From assembly GCF_030063305.1 (NCBI RefSeq), contig NZ_JASISV010000002.1, forward strand, positions 930,001 through 994,000: a stretch of 64,000 bases of DNA. The letters are read 5' to 3'. Positions 8,455-17,254 of this stretch are shown in pieces. Position 1 is the first letter of the stretch, and each line of letters begins with the position of its first letter. The notes beneath the pieces are model-generated. The model saw only the letters and a program-made list of their open reading frames with translations. It made no database searches and had not been told where the DNA came from. The position numbers and the translations under genes are program-made. This stretch comes from Salinibacterium sp. G-O1. Its GTDB lineage: Bacteria > Actinomycetota > Actinomycetes > Actinomycetales > Microbacteriaceae.

Positions 8455-9945
8455 ATGTCCTCCGCCCGCACCACCGACGTGCTCATCGTCGGCGCCGGGC
8501 CTACCGGCCTGATGCTCGCGGTCGTGCTCGCGAGGCTGGGGGTCGACCACATCCTGGTCGACGGCAAGTCGGGGCCGACGACGGAGTCTCGCGCGCTGGG
8601 GGTGCAGGCTCGCACCCTCGAGATCTACGAACAGCTGGGGCTGGTCGACGAGGTGCTCGCGAATGGCACCAAGGCCGACGCGATCTCCCCCGGCTTCCGC
8701 AAGCGGGTGTTCGCGACGATCCCGTTCGTCATCCTCGGCGCGACGTTCACCCGGTACCCGTTCATGCAGATGTTCGAGCAGAACAAAAACGAGGCCCTGC
8801 TGGGCGACGCACTGCGGCGGCTCGGCGGCGAGGTGCTGTGGAACCGCTCACTCGAGGGGCTTGAGGTCGCGGCATCCAGTGTCGACGGCGCAGATCGCCC
8901 GGTCACGGCGACACTGAGCGGCGGGGTCACAGTGACGGCGCGGTATGTGGTGGGGGCCGACGGGGCATCCTCGCCGGTGAGACGGATGCGCGACATCGGC
9001 TTCGAGGGAACGACCAGCGCCCACACGTTCTACGTGATCGATGCTGCCGAGGTGCACGGGTTGCCGGACACATCCATCAATGTGCGGCTCGGGGCAACCG
9101 ACTTTCTGCTGGGGTTCCCGATGGGGCAGGGTCAGGATGCCCGCCTTGTCGGCGTCGTGCCGGGCGAGTTGCACAACTCGAGCGACGCTCCGCTGCGCGA
9201 ACGGATTGCCGGGTTCGGGGTCGCCTGGGGCGCCACGCGCTGGCTCAGCACCTACCAGGTGCACCATCGTCTGGCCGAGCGGTTCCGCGACGGGCCCGTC
9301 TTTCTCGCCGGCGATGCCGCTCACGTGCACTCCCCCGTCGGCGCGCAGGGCATGAACACCGGCCTTCAGGATGCCCACAACCTCGCCTGCAAACTCGCGG
9401 ACGTGCTGCAGGGCCGCGCCGACGACAGCTACCTCGACCGCTACGACGCCGAGCGGCGGCCGGTCGCCAAACACATTATCGACTTCACCGAGCGCGCGTT
9501 CGAGAACGCCATCACCGACAATCGCGTGCGACGGTTCGTGGTGCGCACGCTGCTGCCCGTGGTCGCGCCGATCATCGCGTTCCTGATGCCGCGGGTGCCG
9601 CTCGGTCGGCGCGTGTTCGGGTACGTTTCGCAGACGCGCATCCACTACCCGATGCCGCCTGCTTCGGATGCTCGCCGCCGGCGTGACCCGGTCATCGGCC
9701 GCCGCCTTCCACCCTTCGACAGCAATCACGAGGCACTCCGCTCGTTCACGTGGCAGGTGCACACCTACGGATCCGTCGACCGAGCAAGCGCCGCTTTAGT
9801 GGGGCTGCCGGTGCATGCGTTCCCGACCCCGGTCGGCACTCCTCTGCGCGACGGCTGGATGTATCTGGTGCGGCCTGACGGGTTCGTCGCGGCAGCGGGT
9901 GTGACCGCAGAGCCGCTGGTTGAGGCGCTGCCCTGGCACCCCTAG
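8455..9945 (+). CDS. FAD-dependent aromatic-ring monooxygenase family protein
   Basis: The 496-residue protein belongs to the class A flavoprotein hydroxylases (PheA/TfdB/MhpA-like). The N-terminal dinucleotide fold has VLIVGAGPTGLMLA, the middle has the DG motif VVGADGASSPVRR, and the FAD pyrophosphate loop is FLAGDAAHVHSPVGAQGMNTG with the conserved QDAHNLACKL after it. The start at ATG 8455 places the GxGxxG loop about residue 14, as usual. The substrate is unknown: phenolic compounds and polyketides are typical. An alpha/beta hydrolase follows 33 nt later, a pairing often seen in aromatic catabolism, but no ring-cleavage gene is present. Confidence 0.88.
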   Translation: MSSARTTDVLIVGAGPTGLMLAVVLARLGVDHILVDGKSGPTTESRALGVQARTLEIYEQLGLVDEVLANGTKADAISPGFRKRVFATIPFVILGATFTRYPFMQMFEQNKNEALLGDALRRLGGEVLWNRSLEGLEVAASSVDGADRPVTATLSGGVTVTARYVVGADGASSPVRRMRDIGFEGTTSAHTFYVIDAAEVHGLPDTSINVRLGATDFLLGFPMGQGQDARLVGVVPGELHNSSDAPLRERIAGFGVAWGATRWLSTYQVHHRLAERFRDGPVFLAGDAAHVHSPVGAQGMNTGLQDAHNLACKLADVLQGRADDSYLDRYDAERRPVAKHIIDFTERAFENAITDNRVRRFVVRTLLPVVAPIIAFLMPRVPLGRRVFGYVSQTRIHYPMPPASDARRRRDPVIGRRLPPFDSNHEALRSFTWQVHTYGSVDRASAALVGLPVHAFPTPVGTPLRDGWMYLVRPDGFVAAAGVTAEPLVEALPWHP

Positions 9946-9978
9946 CGATTGTCGGAAGCCCGATCTATCGTGGGGCGC

Positions 9979-10671
9979 ATGAACATCATCATGATCCCCG
10001 GATTCTGGCTGAATGGTGCCTCATGGGACGACGTAGCGGCCCCGCTGCGAGCCGCCGGTCACACAGTTCAGCAACTCACCCTGCCCGGACTCGAATCGAT
10101 TGACGCAGACCGCTCTGCCATCACGCTCCGCGATCACGTCGACGCCGTCGTCGCGGCGATCGACGCCTCCGGAGAACCGGTCGTGCTCGTCGGGCACAGT
10201 GGCGGCGGTGCGATCGCCTGGGCCGCAGCGGACGCCCGGCCCGCATCCGTTGCGCGCGTGATCTATGTCGACAGCGGGCCCCTCGGTGACGGCGACAACA
10301 TCAACGACGAACTTCCGGTCGTCGACGGCGAGGTGCCGCTTCCCGACTGGTCGGTATTCGACGATGCCGACCTCACCGACCTGACCGACGAGTTGCGCGA
10401 GCGCATGCGCCGCATCGCCATCCCCCAGCCGCTGGGGGTCGCCTCCGACGCGCAACAGCTCGGCGATCCCGCACGGTACGGCGTGGCATCCACCGTCATT
10501 TGCTGCGAATTCGACAGCGAACAGCTCAAGAAGTGGATGGAAGGCGGAGCCTTCGACGAGCTGGCCAAGGTCACCGACTACGAACTGGTCGACCTTCCGA
10601 CCGGGCACTGGCCGCAGTTCACGCGACCGGCCGACCTTGCCACCACCATCCTCGCGGCCGTCGACCGATAG
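9979..10671 (+). CDS. Alpha/beta fold hydrolase
   Basis: The protein has 230 residues. The oxyanion region IMIPGFWLNGASWDDV is at the N-terminus and the nucleophile elbow LVGHSGGGAIAW is at about residue 78. A late acidic strand precedes LPTGHWPQFTRP, whose His is the likely catalytic base. This gives a complete Ser-Asp-His arrangement for an esterase or hydrolase. The ATG at 9979 follows the monooxygenase stop by 33 nt and fits the family N-terminus, so the two genes may be cotranscribed. The substrate is not predictable. Confidence 0.85.
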   Translation: MNIIMIPGFWLNGASWDDVAAPLRAAGHTVQQLTLPGLESIDADRSAITLRDHVDAVVAAIDASGEPVVLVGHSGGGAIAWAAADARPASVARVIYVDSGPLGDGDNINDELPVVDGEVPLPDWSVFDDADLTDLTDELRERMRRIAIPQPLGVASDAQQLGDPARYGVASTVICCEFDSEQLKKWMEGGAFDELAKVTDYELVDLPTGHWPQFTRPADLATTILAAVDR

Positions 10672-10674
10672 GAG

Positions 10675-11217
10675 CTAAACCCGTCGATATCGCAGGAACA
10701 CGACCCCGTTGTCGAAGCGGCGCTGCTCCACGAGGTCGAGCGGCACGGTCACGCCCAGCGGGAAGTACGAGGTGCCGCCACCGACGATGATCGGGTTGAC
10801 GAACATCCTGAACTCGTCGACCAAGCCCGCCTCGAGCGCCTCGGCGGCCAGCGTCGCACCGCCGATCGAGACGTCGCCCGGGAGGGCGCGCACGGCGTCC
10901 ACATCGAAAATCCGCTCGAGCCGGGTGCGGGGCGCCGTCACCTCGGCCAGCGACGCCGAGAAGACGATCTTCTCTGCGGCGCGCCAGATCTCGGCGTAGT
11001 CGTTCATGATGGGGCTGTCGGGGTCCGCTGGCATCACGTCCCAGACCGACATCACCTCATACATTCGGCGACCGAGCAGGTACGTGCCGACCGGCCGCTC
11101 GAGGTCGTTGATGAACTGGTGCACCTGCGCATCGGGCATGCTCCAGTCGAAATTGCCGTGCACGTCGTTGATGTAGCCGTCGAGCGACGTGATCCCGGTG
11201 TAAATGAGGTTGCCCAC
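10675..11217 (-). CDS. Dihydrofolate reductase-like (RibD C-terminal) protein
   Basis: The 180-residue protein of the RibD_C/dihydrofolate-reductase fold has GNLIYTGITSLDGYINDVHG at the N-terminus, YLLGRRMYEVMSVW, the NADPH-binding GDVSIGGATLAAEALEAGLVDEF and the closing NPIIVGGGTSYFP. Such stand-alone proteins are NAD(P)H-dependent reductases of unknown substrate. I prefer the GTG at 11217 because it starts at the conserved core, although an in-frame ATG at 11241 exists. It converges on the hydrolase gene with a 3-nt gap. Confidence 0.85.
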   Translation of the reverse strand: MGNLIYTGITSLDGYINDVHGNFDWSMPDAQVHQFINDLERPVGTYLLGRRMYEVMSVWDVMPADPDSPIMNDYAEIWRAAEKIVFSASLAEVTAPRTRLERIFDVDAVRALPGDVSIGGATLAAEALEAGLVDEFRMFVNPIIVGGGTSYFPLGVTVPLDLVEQRRFDNGVVFLRYRRV

Positions 11218-11238
11218 GCATCCATTCTGCTCCTGGCG

Positions 11239-11301
11239 CATCGAGAGTGCAGTAGTTGTCGCTTCGGCTCGCTCAGAGCGACCAAACGCGCACTCTCGAT
11301 G
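11239..11301. repeat. Long interrupted palindrome
   Basis: Perfect 12-nt arms CATCGAGAGTGC (11239-11250) and GCACTCTCGATG (11290-11301) enclose a second nested pair, GTCGCT (11258-11263) and AGCGAC (11277-11282). It lies between the divergent RibD-like and VOC genes and touches the alternative ATG of the former. A transcript of either strand could fold into a long stem. Neither strand has a U-run after the stem, so a simple terminator role is not supported. Confidence 0.7.
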
Positions 11302-11373
11302 AAGATCGGAGGCTGCGGGAGATCCGAGACCGCGGGCGTTGCCAGAAAAATCGGCACTGGGTACATTCGAAAA

Positions 11374-11757
11374 ATGAGCAACTTTCCGGGCCCCATCACC
11401 GCCATCACCCTCTTCGTTGACGACCTGCCGGCCACCCGCGAGTTCTATCGCGACTCAATCGGCCTGCCCGTGCACTGGGACGATGAGAACTCATCGGTCT
11501 TCAACTTCAGCAACACCCTCATCAATCTGCTGCAGTCTGACGAGGCGCCGGGCCTGATCGCACCCGCCATGGTCGCGCCGCAGGCAGCCGGCGCCCGCAT
11601 GCAGTTCACGATCACCGTCGACGACGTGGATGCCACGGCCGCCCTCCTTGCGGAGCGAGGCGTCGCGATGCTCAACGGCCCGATGGACCGCCCGTGGGGC
11701 ATCCGCACCGCATCGTTCGTGGACCCAGCCGGCCACATCTGGGAAATCGCGAGCTAG
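11374..11757 (+). CDS. VOC family protein
   Basis: The 127-residue glyoxalase-fold protein has ITLFVDDLPATREFYRDSIG and later FTITVDDVDATAALLAERG and IRTASFVDPAGHIWEIA. The C-terminal Glu of HIWEIA is the usual metal ligand of one module. The ATG at 11374 gives the expected short N-terminus. The gene converges with the DinB gene, sharing 4 nt. The second VOC protein in the window (7227-7616) is only distantly similar. The substrate is unknown. Confidence 0.88.
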   Translation: MSNFPGPITAITLFVDDLPATREFYRDSIGLPVHWDDENSSVFNFSNTLINLLQSDEAPGLIAPAMVAPQAAGARMQFTITVDDVDATAALLAERGVAMLNGPMDRPWGIRTASFVDPAGHIWEIAS

Positions 11758-12335
11758 CTGCGTGCCTGCTTCGCCACTTCCTCCAGCCGCTCCACGTACT
11801 GCGTCCACCAGCCCGCGTCGCCTTCAGGCAGGTTGTCGTTGTCCTGTCGCAGCCCGGCGGCTCCGTCAATCAGTTCGCGCACGATGTCGGCGTGACCGGT
11901 GTGACGGTTCAGTTCGGCGATCAGGTGGATCACGATTCGGTGCAGCGTGACGGGGTTGCGATCATCCGACCACCACGGCACCGACCCGAGGGAGTCGAGA
12001 TCGAGCACGTCGAGGGTCGCCTCCGAATGCGCTGCGACGCGTTCGAACAGGCTCAGGATGTCGGCGCGCGACTCATCCGCCGTCGCCCACATGTCGGCGT
12101 TGGGCTCGGCCTCGAACTCCATCCACGGCAACTCCTCGGGAAAAGGTCGCCCGAACACTGCGCCCAGATACCCTGCCTCGACGCCGGCACAGTGCTTGAC
12201 CAGCCCGAGCAGATTGGTGCCGGTACGCACCAGCGGCCGACGGACGTCGTAGTCGCTGAGACCATCGAGTTTCCACACCAAGGCCTCGCGGGCCAACCGC
12301 AGGTAGCTCCTCAGGTCGTCTTTCGCGTCGCCCAC
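11754..12335 (-). CDS. DinB/DUF664 family protein
   Basis: The 193-residue, mainly helical protein has the three-His pattern of DinB-like metal-binding four-helix bundles: LVKHCAGVEAGYLG (about residue 47), HRIVIHLIAELNRHTGHADIVREL (about 132-152), followed by GWWTQYVERL. The last pattern, with HTGHAD, is typical of the DUF664/mycothiol-dependent branch. Members include thiol S-transferases using bacillithiol or mycothiol. Actinobacteria make mycothiol, so such a role is plausible but unproven. Confidence 0.85.
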   Translation of the reverse strand: MGDAKDDLRSYLRLAREALVWKLDGLSDYDVRRPLVRTGTNLLGLVKHCAGVEAGYLGAVFGRPFPEELPWMEFEAEPNADMWATADESRADILSLFERVAAHSEATLDVLDLDSLGSVPWWSDDRNPVTLHRIVIHLIAELNRHTGHADIVRELIDGAAGLRQDNDNLPEGDAGWWTQYVERLEEVAKQARS

Positions 12336-12352
12336 ATTTGCCTCCGTTGTCG

Positions 12353-13357
12353 TTACAGCGCGCGCAGCCTCGGCGCAAGGTCGCGCTCGAACAGCTCAAG
12401 GAACCGGCGCTGATCCTGACCGGGCGCATGGAACACCAGGTGGTTCATGCCGGCATCCACGTACTGCTTGATACCCGCAACAACATCATCCGGATCCGAA
12501 CCGACAATCCAGCGCGACGCGATCTGCTCGATCGGCAGAGCATCAGCAGCCCGCTCCATCTCGATCGGATCAGTGATGTCGTGCTTCTGCTCCTTCGACA
12601 GCGCGAGCGGCGCCCAGAAGCGCGTGTTTTCGAGCGCGAGGTCGGCGTCGGTGTCGTACGAGAGCTTGATCTCGATCATCCGGTCGATGTCGTTGAAGCT
12701 GCGGCCGACCTTCTCGGCTCCCTCCTTCACGGCGGGAATGAGCTGCTCGGTGTAGAGCTCCATGCCCTTGCCCGAGGTGCAGATGAAGCCGTCGCCCGCG
12801 CGACCGGCATAGCGGGCCACGACCGGGCCACCCGCAGCGATGTAGACCGGAATCGGGGTGTCTGGCCGGTCATAGATGGATGCATCGACCGTCGAGTAGT
12901 ACTCGCCCTCGAAGTTGACGCGATCTTCGGACCACAACTGCCGCATGAGGGTGACGGCCTCGCGCAGCCGGGCGAACCGCTCCTTGAACTCGGGCCACTC
13001 GCCGCTGAAGCCGGTGGCGACCTCGTTCAGCGCCTCACCGGTGCCGACCCCGAGCATGATGCGTCCGGGATAGAGGCACCCCATCGTCGCGAAAGCCTGC
13101 GCGATAACGGCGGGGTTGTAGCGGAAGGTCGGTGTCATCACGCTCGTGCCGATGGTGATCGTTTTGGTGCGTTCACCGACCGCCGCCATCCAGCTGAGCG
13201 AGAACGGCGCGTGACCGCCCTCGTGGCGCCAGGGCTGGAAGTGGTCGCTGACGGCGACGCTCTCCATGCCGTGCTGTTCTGCGGCCACCGCGATCTCCAC
13301 CAACTCGCGCGGGTCGAACTGCTCTGCCGATGCCTTGTATCCGAGTTTGAGGGTCAC
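12353..13357 (-). CDS. fgd: F420-dependent glucose-6-phosphate dehydrogenase
   Basis: The 334-residue protein matches the Fgd family throughout: [20 protein letters not shown] at the start, [74 protein letters not shown] and the C-terminus [20 protein letters not shown]. Fgd oxidises glucose-6-phosphate to 6-phosphogluconolactone and reduces F420, which feeds F420-dependent reductases. Key catalytic positions (the SDHFQPW His/Trp and the Glu of GTGEALNE) are present. The GTG start overlaps the EamA stop by 4 nt, so the genes are translationally coupled. It fits with cofC, cofD and cofE 7 kb away. Confidence 0.95.
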   Translation of the reverse strand: MTLKLGYKASAEQFDPRELVEIAVAAEQHGMESVAVSDHFQPWRHEGGHAPFSLSWMAAVGERTKTITIGTSVMTPTFRYNPAVIAQAFATMGCLYPGRIMLGVGTGEALNEVATGFSGEWPEFKERFARLREAVTLMRQLWSEDRVNFEGEYYSTVDASIYDRPDTPIPVYIAAGGPVVARYAGRAGDGFICTSGKGMELYTEQLIPAVKEGAEKVGRSFNDIDRMIEIKLSYDTDADLALENTRFWAPLALSKEQKHDITDPIEMERAADALPIEQIASRWIVGSDPDDVVAGIKQYVDAGMNHLVFHAPGQDQRRFLELFERDLAPRLRAL

Positions 13358-14289
13358 GTCTCCATTGTGCGCTGGTTGTGGGTGCGGGCGGTAGTCGAGG
13401 GGATGGGCGCTGCGCGCTGCAGTCGCACCCGCACCGCGATGGCGGCGCACAGCACCACCGCACAGCCGCCGACGATCGTCGGCCACGTCAGCTGCTCCCC
13501 GAGCAGCAGCGCGGCCCACACAATGCTGAGCACCGGTTGGATGAGTTGCACCTGACTCACCCGCGCCATCGGCCCGATAGCCAGGCCCCGGTACCACGCG
13601 AAAAAGCCCAGGAACATGCTCACCGCAGCGAGGTACGCGAAGGCCGCCCACTCGATCGGAGCCGCCGTTGGTGTTTGCTGTGCCACGGCGATGATCAAGA
13701 GCAGCACCATCACCGGCGCGGCAACGATGAGGGCCCAGGAGATGGTTTGCCACGAGCCCAGCTCGCGAGCGAGCATTCCGCCCTCGGCATACCCGACCGC
13801 TGCGGCGATAACCGCGGCGAACAACAGCAGGTCTGACGGGGTGAGCTCGGCGACGCCTCCGCCCTGCAACGAGGCAAAGACCATCGCGACAACAGCACCA
13901 ACGGCCGCCATGACCCAGAACGGGAGCGGAGGACGCTCACGACCGCGAATGACCGCCGCCACCGCGGTCGCGGCGGGAAGCAGGGCGATCACCACCGCCG
14001 CGTGGCTCGCCGACGCGGTCGTGAGCGCGAACGAGGTCAGCAGCGGGAACCCCGCCACAATGCCACCAGCCACGACCGCGAGTCGAAGCCACTGGGATCC
14101 CGTCGGGCGCGATTGCCGGGTGATAGCTAATGCAGCGGCCGCGAGCATCGCTGCGATCACCGCACGACCCGAACCGATGAACAGTGGCGACAGGCTGGCC
14201 ACGGCGACCCGTGTGAACGGGACGGTGAACGAGAACGCGAGCACTCCCAGCAAACTCCAGAGCAAGCCGGCCCGGGAGTGGGATACCAC
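13354..14289 (-). CDS. EamA/DMT family transporter
   Basis: The roughly 311-residue membrane protein has about ten hydrophobic helices in two repeats of the drug/metabolite transporter fold. Examples are [20 protein letters not shown] in the first helix, the re-entrant signature FGIGSGRA-like [13 protein letters not shown], and [21 protein letters not shown] in the second repeat. DMT carriers export amino acids or metabolites. The GTG at 14289 lies just after an ATATAT -10-like element and would give a leaderless mRNA. An ATG at 14328 is also possible but would overlap the divergent regulator start. It shares an operon with fgd and is probably controlled by the adjacent MocR protein. Confidence 0.85.
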   Translation of the reverse strand: MVSHSRAGLLWSLLGVLAFSFTVPFTRVAVASLSPLFIGSGRAVIAAMLAAAALAITRQSRPTGSQWLRLAVVAGGIVAGFPLLTSFALTTASASHAAVVIALLPAATAVAAVIRGRERPPLPFWVMAAVGAVVAMVFASLQGGGVAELTPSDLLLFAAVIAAAVGYAEGGMLARELGSWQTISWALIVAAPVMVLLLIIAVAQQTPTAAPIEWAAFAYLAAVSMFLGFFAWYRGLAIGPMARVSQVQLIQPVLSIVWAALLLGEQLTWPTIVGGCAVVLCAAIAVRVRLQRAAPIPSTTARTHNQRTMET

Positions 14290-14303
14290 TGGGGATATAT
14301 GTG

Positions 14304-14317
14304 CAGTAGCGCTACTG
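14304..14317. promoter_or_regulatory. Palindromic operator between EamA and MocR genes
   Basis: CAGTAGCGCTACTG is a perfect 14-bp palindrome in the short divergent gap between the transporter and its likely regulator. A TATATG/ATATAT stretch at 14293-14300 could serve as -10 for both directions. A MocR dimer or its GntR-type head binding here would control both genes. The role is inferred from position and symmetry. Confidence 0.6.
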
Positions 14318-14326
14318 TTGTCTCTC

Positions 14327-15742
14327 ATGAATGACGATAGCAGTTCTCGCATTACGGCGGCACTGAGTCAGTGGATATCTGCGGCCCCCGCTGGCGCAAA
14401 GTTGCCATCCACCCGCGAACTTGTCGCCATCCACTCAGCCAGCCCGGTAACAGTGCAGAAGGCGCTGCGCACCCTCATTGCGCGGGGTCTCGTCGAGAGC
14501 AGGCCAGGGGTGGGCACGTTCGTGCGCAGCGTTCGCGTCGCCCGCCCGCTCGACTACGGCTGGCAGACCGCGGCTCTGGGGTCACCGCTGCACCGGGTAC
14601 CTGCGTCCTCTACTCCCATGCGCGCCACCCCACACGGGGCGATCGCCCTGCACGCCGGATACCCGGATCGGGAGCTGTTACCGCAACGGCTCGTTCGCGC
14701 CGCCGTCGCCCGAGCCGCACGCAGCGATGCGGCCGTCTCACACTCCCCCACCTCGGGCCTGCCCGAGCTTCAGTCCTGGTTCGCCGCAGAACTCGCCACC
14801 GCTACCCCCGTCGGCGTCACCCCGCCGACGTCGAGCGACGTGATTGTGCTGCCCGGCAGCCAGACCGGGCTCAGCTCGGTCTTCAGGGCGCTCGTGGGCC
14901 CGGGTCAGCCGCTTCTGATGGAGTCGCCCAGCTATTGGGGAGCGATCGTCGCGGCGGCCCAGACGGGGGTGCGGGTCATCCCGATTCCCTCCGGACCAGA
15001 CGGCCCAGATCCTGCCGCCCTGCAACGGGCCTTCGCCGAGACCGGAGCCCGTGCGTTCTACGCCCAGCCGAACTACGCCAACCCCACCGGCGCGCAGTGG
15101 TCCGCTGACGTCGCCCGGCGCGTGCTCGAGGTCGTCACGACCCACGGCGCGTTCCTGATCGAGGATGACTGGGCGCACGATTTCGGCATCACCACCGCAT
15201 CCACGCCGATCGCGGCACTGGATGACGGCGGGCACGTGGTCTACATCCGTTCCCTCACCAAGAGCGTGTCGCCGGCGATCAGGATCGCCGCGATCATCGC
15301 CCGTGGTCCGGCGCGGGAGCGCATCCTGGCCGACCGCGGAGCCGAATCGCTGTATGTCAGCGGGATTCTGCAGGCGGCTGCACTGGAAGTCGTCAGCCAG
15401 CCCGCATGGCACGCGCACCTCCGCGGTCTCCGGCAGCAGCTGCGAGCGCGCCGGGACCTGCTCGTCGACAGCCTGGCCGAACACGCCCCCCTCGCCCACC
15501 TGACGTCTGTGCCCGCCGGCGGTCTCAACCTGTGGCTTCAGCTGCCGGAACCCACCGATCTCCCGGCGCTCGTGCGGCGGTGCGAGGACGACGGCGTGCT
15601 GATCTCGTCCGGAACCGAGTGGTTCCCGGCCGAACCGGCGGCGCCCTACATCCGACTCAACTACGCCGGCGCCAACCCCGGAGCGTTCCCGGAGGCGGCC
15701 CGCGTCATCGGGCGCGCATTGGAGGATGCCGCTCGACGTTGA
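14327..15742 (+). CDS. MocR/PdxR-type GntR regulator with aminotransferase domain
   Basis: The 471-residue protein has an N-terminal GntR winged helix (about residues 5-70: LPSTRELVAIHSASPVTVQKALRTLIARGLV). A fold-type I aminotransferase domain follows: PSYWGAIVAAAQTG, the NPTGAQW substrate loop, EDDWAHDF with the cofactor-binding Asp, and YIRSLTKSVSPAIRIA with the PLP-binding Lys. MocR proteins sense PLP or an amino-acid derivative rather than catalyse. Many control an adjacent divergent transporter, as here. The first ATG at 14327 suits the short N-terminus of GntR domains. Confidence 0.92.
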   Translation: MNDDSSSRITAALSQWISAAPAGAKLPSTRELVAIHSASPVTVQKALRTLIARGLVESRPGVGTFVRSVRVARPLDYGWQTAALGSPLHRVPASSTPMRATPHGAIALHAGYPDRELLPQRLVRAAVARAARSDAAVSHSPTSGLPELQSWFAAELATATPVGVTPPTSSDVIVLPGSQTGLSSVFRALVGPGQPLLMESPSYWGAIVAAAQTGVRVIPIPSGPDGPDPAALQRAFAETGARAFYAQPNYANPTGAQWSADVARRVLEVVTTHGAFLIEDDWAHDFGITTASTPIAALDDGGHVVYIRSLTKSVSPAIRIAAIIARGPARERILADRGAESLYVSGILQAAALEVVSQPAWHAHLRGLRQQLRARRDLLVDSLAEHAPLAHLTSVPAGGLNLWLQLPEPTDLPALVRRCEDDGVLISSGTEWFPAEPAAPYIRLNYAGANPGAFPEAARVIGRALEDAARR

Positions 15743-15770
15743 GCATGGCGGCTCTACTCCTCGCAAAATC

Positions 15771-15791
15771 TGTGGATAGAGGTTATCCACA
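15771..15791. promoter_or_regulatory. Inverted pair of DnaA-box-like sites
   Basis: TGTGGATA (15771-15778) and TATCCACA (15784-15791) form an inverted repeat. The right half is TTATCCACA, identical to the classical DnaA box, and the left half on the other strand is CTATCCACA. They sit 40-60 nt before the DUF222-HNH gene and just before the LexA box. They could also form a weak stem after the MocR gene. A DnaA role is unproven. Confidence 0.4.
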
Positions 15792-15793
15792 TT

Positions 15794-15811
15794 TTCGAAC
15801 ATTTGTTCGAA
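15794..15811. promoter_or_regulatory. LexA (SOS) box
   Basis: The sequence TTCGAACATTTGTTCGAA contains CGAAC-N4-GTTCG, a perfect match to the LexA operator of actinobacteria and Bacillus, with 7-nt perfect arms. It lies 19 nt before the ATG of the DUF222-HNH gene, where bound LexA would block transcription. SOS control of 13E12-type DUF222-HNH genes is known in Mycobacterium tuberculosis. Confidence 0.85.
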
Positions 15812-15830
15812 TCTCTGGGAGAATTGATCC

Positions 15831-17243
15831 ATGCCCGACCTCGACGAACTGCTCACGGAACTTGCCTCCGTCGCGTCGCGGTGTGTGGCGTCGGCGAGGA
15901 TGGATGCCACGGGTTCGGGCGACGAGGTGCTGCTCGAGTATCAGCGGCGTATCGCCGCATCCGCGCGTCTGATAGACATTGCAGCCTCGACCCTGGCCGC
16001 CGAAATTGCTCATCGATCCCGCCGCGAACTGGGGTATCTGGGGCTCGCGCAAAAGCATGGCGCGCGCACCCCTGAGGCGTTGGTGCAGTCCGTCACCGGA
16101 TCGAGCGGGCAGACCGCTCGCCGTCTCATCCGGGTCGGCACAATGGTCGCAGAGCTGTCGACACACGACAGCGATCCGACATTCCTCGTTGCAGAACCGT
16201 GGCTTGAGGTTGCCGTCGCCGCCGCCGCGGCCGGCGAGATCTCCAGCGAAGCGCTCGAGGTGATCCGTTGCGGCGTGGGGGTTCCGTGCGGCGACCCGAG
16301 CACCCCGTCCGAGGGCGACGTCACCGCCGAAGCCCTCGCGGTCGCCGTGGGGATGCTGACGGCCATGGCCACCGACGTCACCCTCGATCGGCTCGCCGCG
16401 TGCGCCCGGGAACAACGCGACCAACTCGACGCGGCCGGCGTGAGCGCTCGCGAAAACGAACGACGCGACCGTCGGTACCTGCGACTGTTCCCCCAGAGCG
16501 ACGGGATGACGAAAATCGTCGGGCTCCTCGATCCCGAGTCTGCCGCCGTCGTGGTCGCTGCTGTGGACGCAGCCACCTCACCCCGGCGAGGTGGCCCCCG
16601 ATTCGTCGACCCGACCGACGTCGCGCGGGCGGAGAGCATCGAGAACGACCCGCGCTCCACCGAACAACTTGCCCTCGACGCGGTGGTGGAGATGATCGAC
16701 GTCGCCGTTCGATCGCGCACCAGCAATCGCCTTGGCGCACGCCGCTCCGTTGTGCGGGTTCTGGTCACCCAACGCGACCTTGCCGCCAAGTCCGGCGTCG
16801 GATTCATCGAGGGGCAGACGGCCAGCATCTCCGTCGCGAGCGTTCAGCGACTTGCCTGCGATGGCGGACTGCAGCCGATCCTGTTCGATGATGACGGGCA
16901 GTCCCTCAATCTGGGCCGCACGCAGCGGCTGCATAACTCGCGCCAACGAGCGGTGATCTCAGCGCGGGATGGCGGGTGCATTGCAGAAGGATGCGACCGG
17001 CCGCCGTCCTGGACCGAGGTGCACCACATCACCGAGTTCAGTCGCGGCGGCCTGACCGACGTGACAGACGGAGTCTGCCTCTGCCGATATCACCACATGC
17101 TCGTTCACAACAATGAGTGGCGAATCACGCGCACCGCCGGCAGGTATTGGCTGGTGCCACCGCCCGACGTCGACCCGAAGCAACGCCCGCGACAGTTGGA
17201 GTCAGCGAGCCCGGCCCTACGACGCCTGCTGGTGACGGCATGA
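15831..17243 (+). CDS. DUF222 / HNH endonuclease (13E12 family)
   Basis: The 470-residue protein has a helical DUF222 domain over about residues 30-330 (RRELGYLGLAQKHGARTPEALVQ and similar). A C-terminal HNH module spans about 385-440: ARDGGCIAEGCDRPPSWTEVHHI, then DGVCLCRYHHMLVHNNEW, with the HH pair, Asn and closing His expected for a metal-dependent nuclease and two CxxC-like zinc pairs. The family is abundant and often multicopy in actinobacteria, and its cellular job is unknown. A perfect LexA box upstream predicts DNA-damage induction. Confidence 0.9.
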   Translation: MPDLDELLTELASVASRCVASARMDATGSGDEVLLEYQRRIAASARLIDIAASTLAAEIAHRSRRELGYLGLAQKHGARTPEALVQSVTGSSGQTARRLIRVGTMVAELSTHDSDPTFLVAEPWLEVAVAAAAAGEISSEALEVIRCGVGVPCGDPSTPSEGDVTAEALAVAVGMLTAMATDVTLDRLAACAREQRDQLDAAGVSARENERRDRRYLRLFPQSDGMTKIVGLLDPESAAVVVAAVDAATSPRRGGPRFVDPTDVARAESIENDPRSTEQLALDAVVEMIDVAVRSRTSNRLGARRSVVRVLVTQRDLAAKSGVGFIEGQTASISVASVQRLACDGGLQPILFDDDGQSLNLGRTQRLHNSRQRAVISARDGGCIAEGCDRPPSWTEVHHITEFSRGGLTDVTDGVCLCRYHHMLVHNNEWRITRTAGRYWLVPPPDVDPKQRPRQLESASPALRRLLVTA

Positions 17244-17254
17244 CCCGCTGGAGG

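Noticed and set aside
15771-15791. Replication origin suggested by DnaA-like boxes
   Set aside because: Only two boxes are present, and dnaA, dnaN, gyrB and an AT-rich region are absent; a local regulatory site or chance is more likely.
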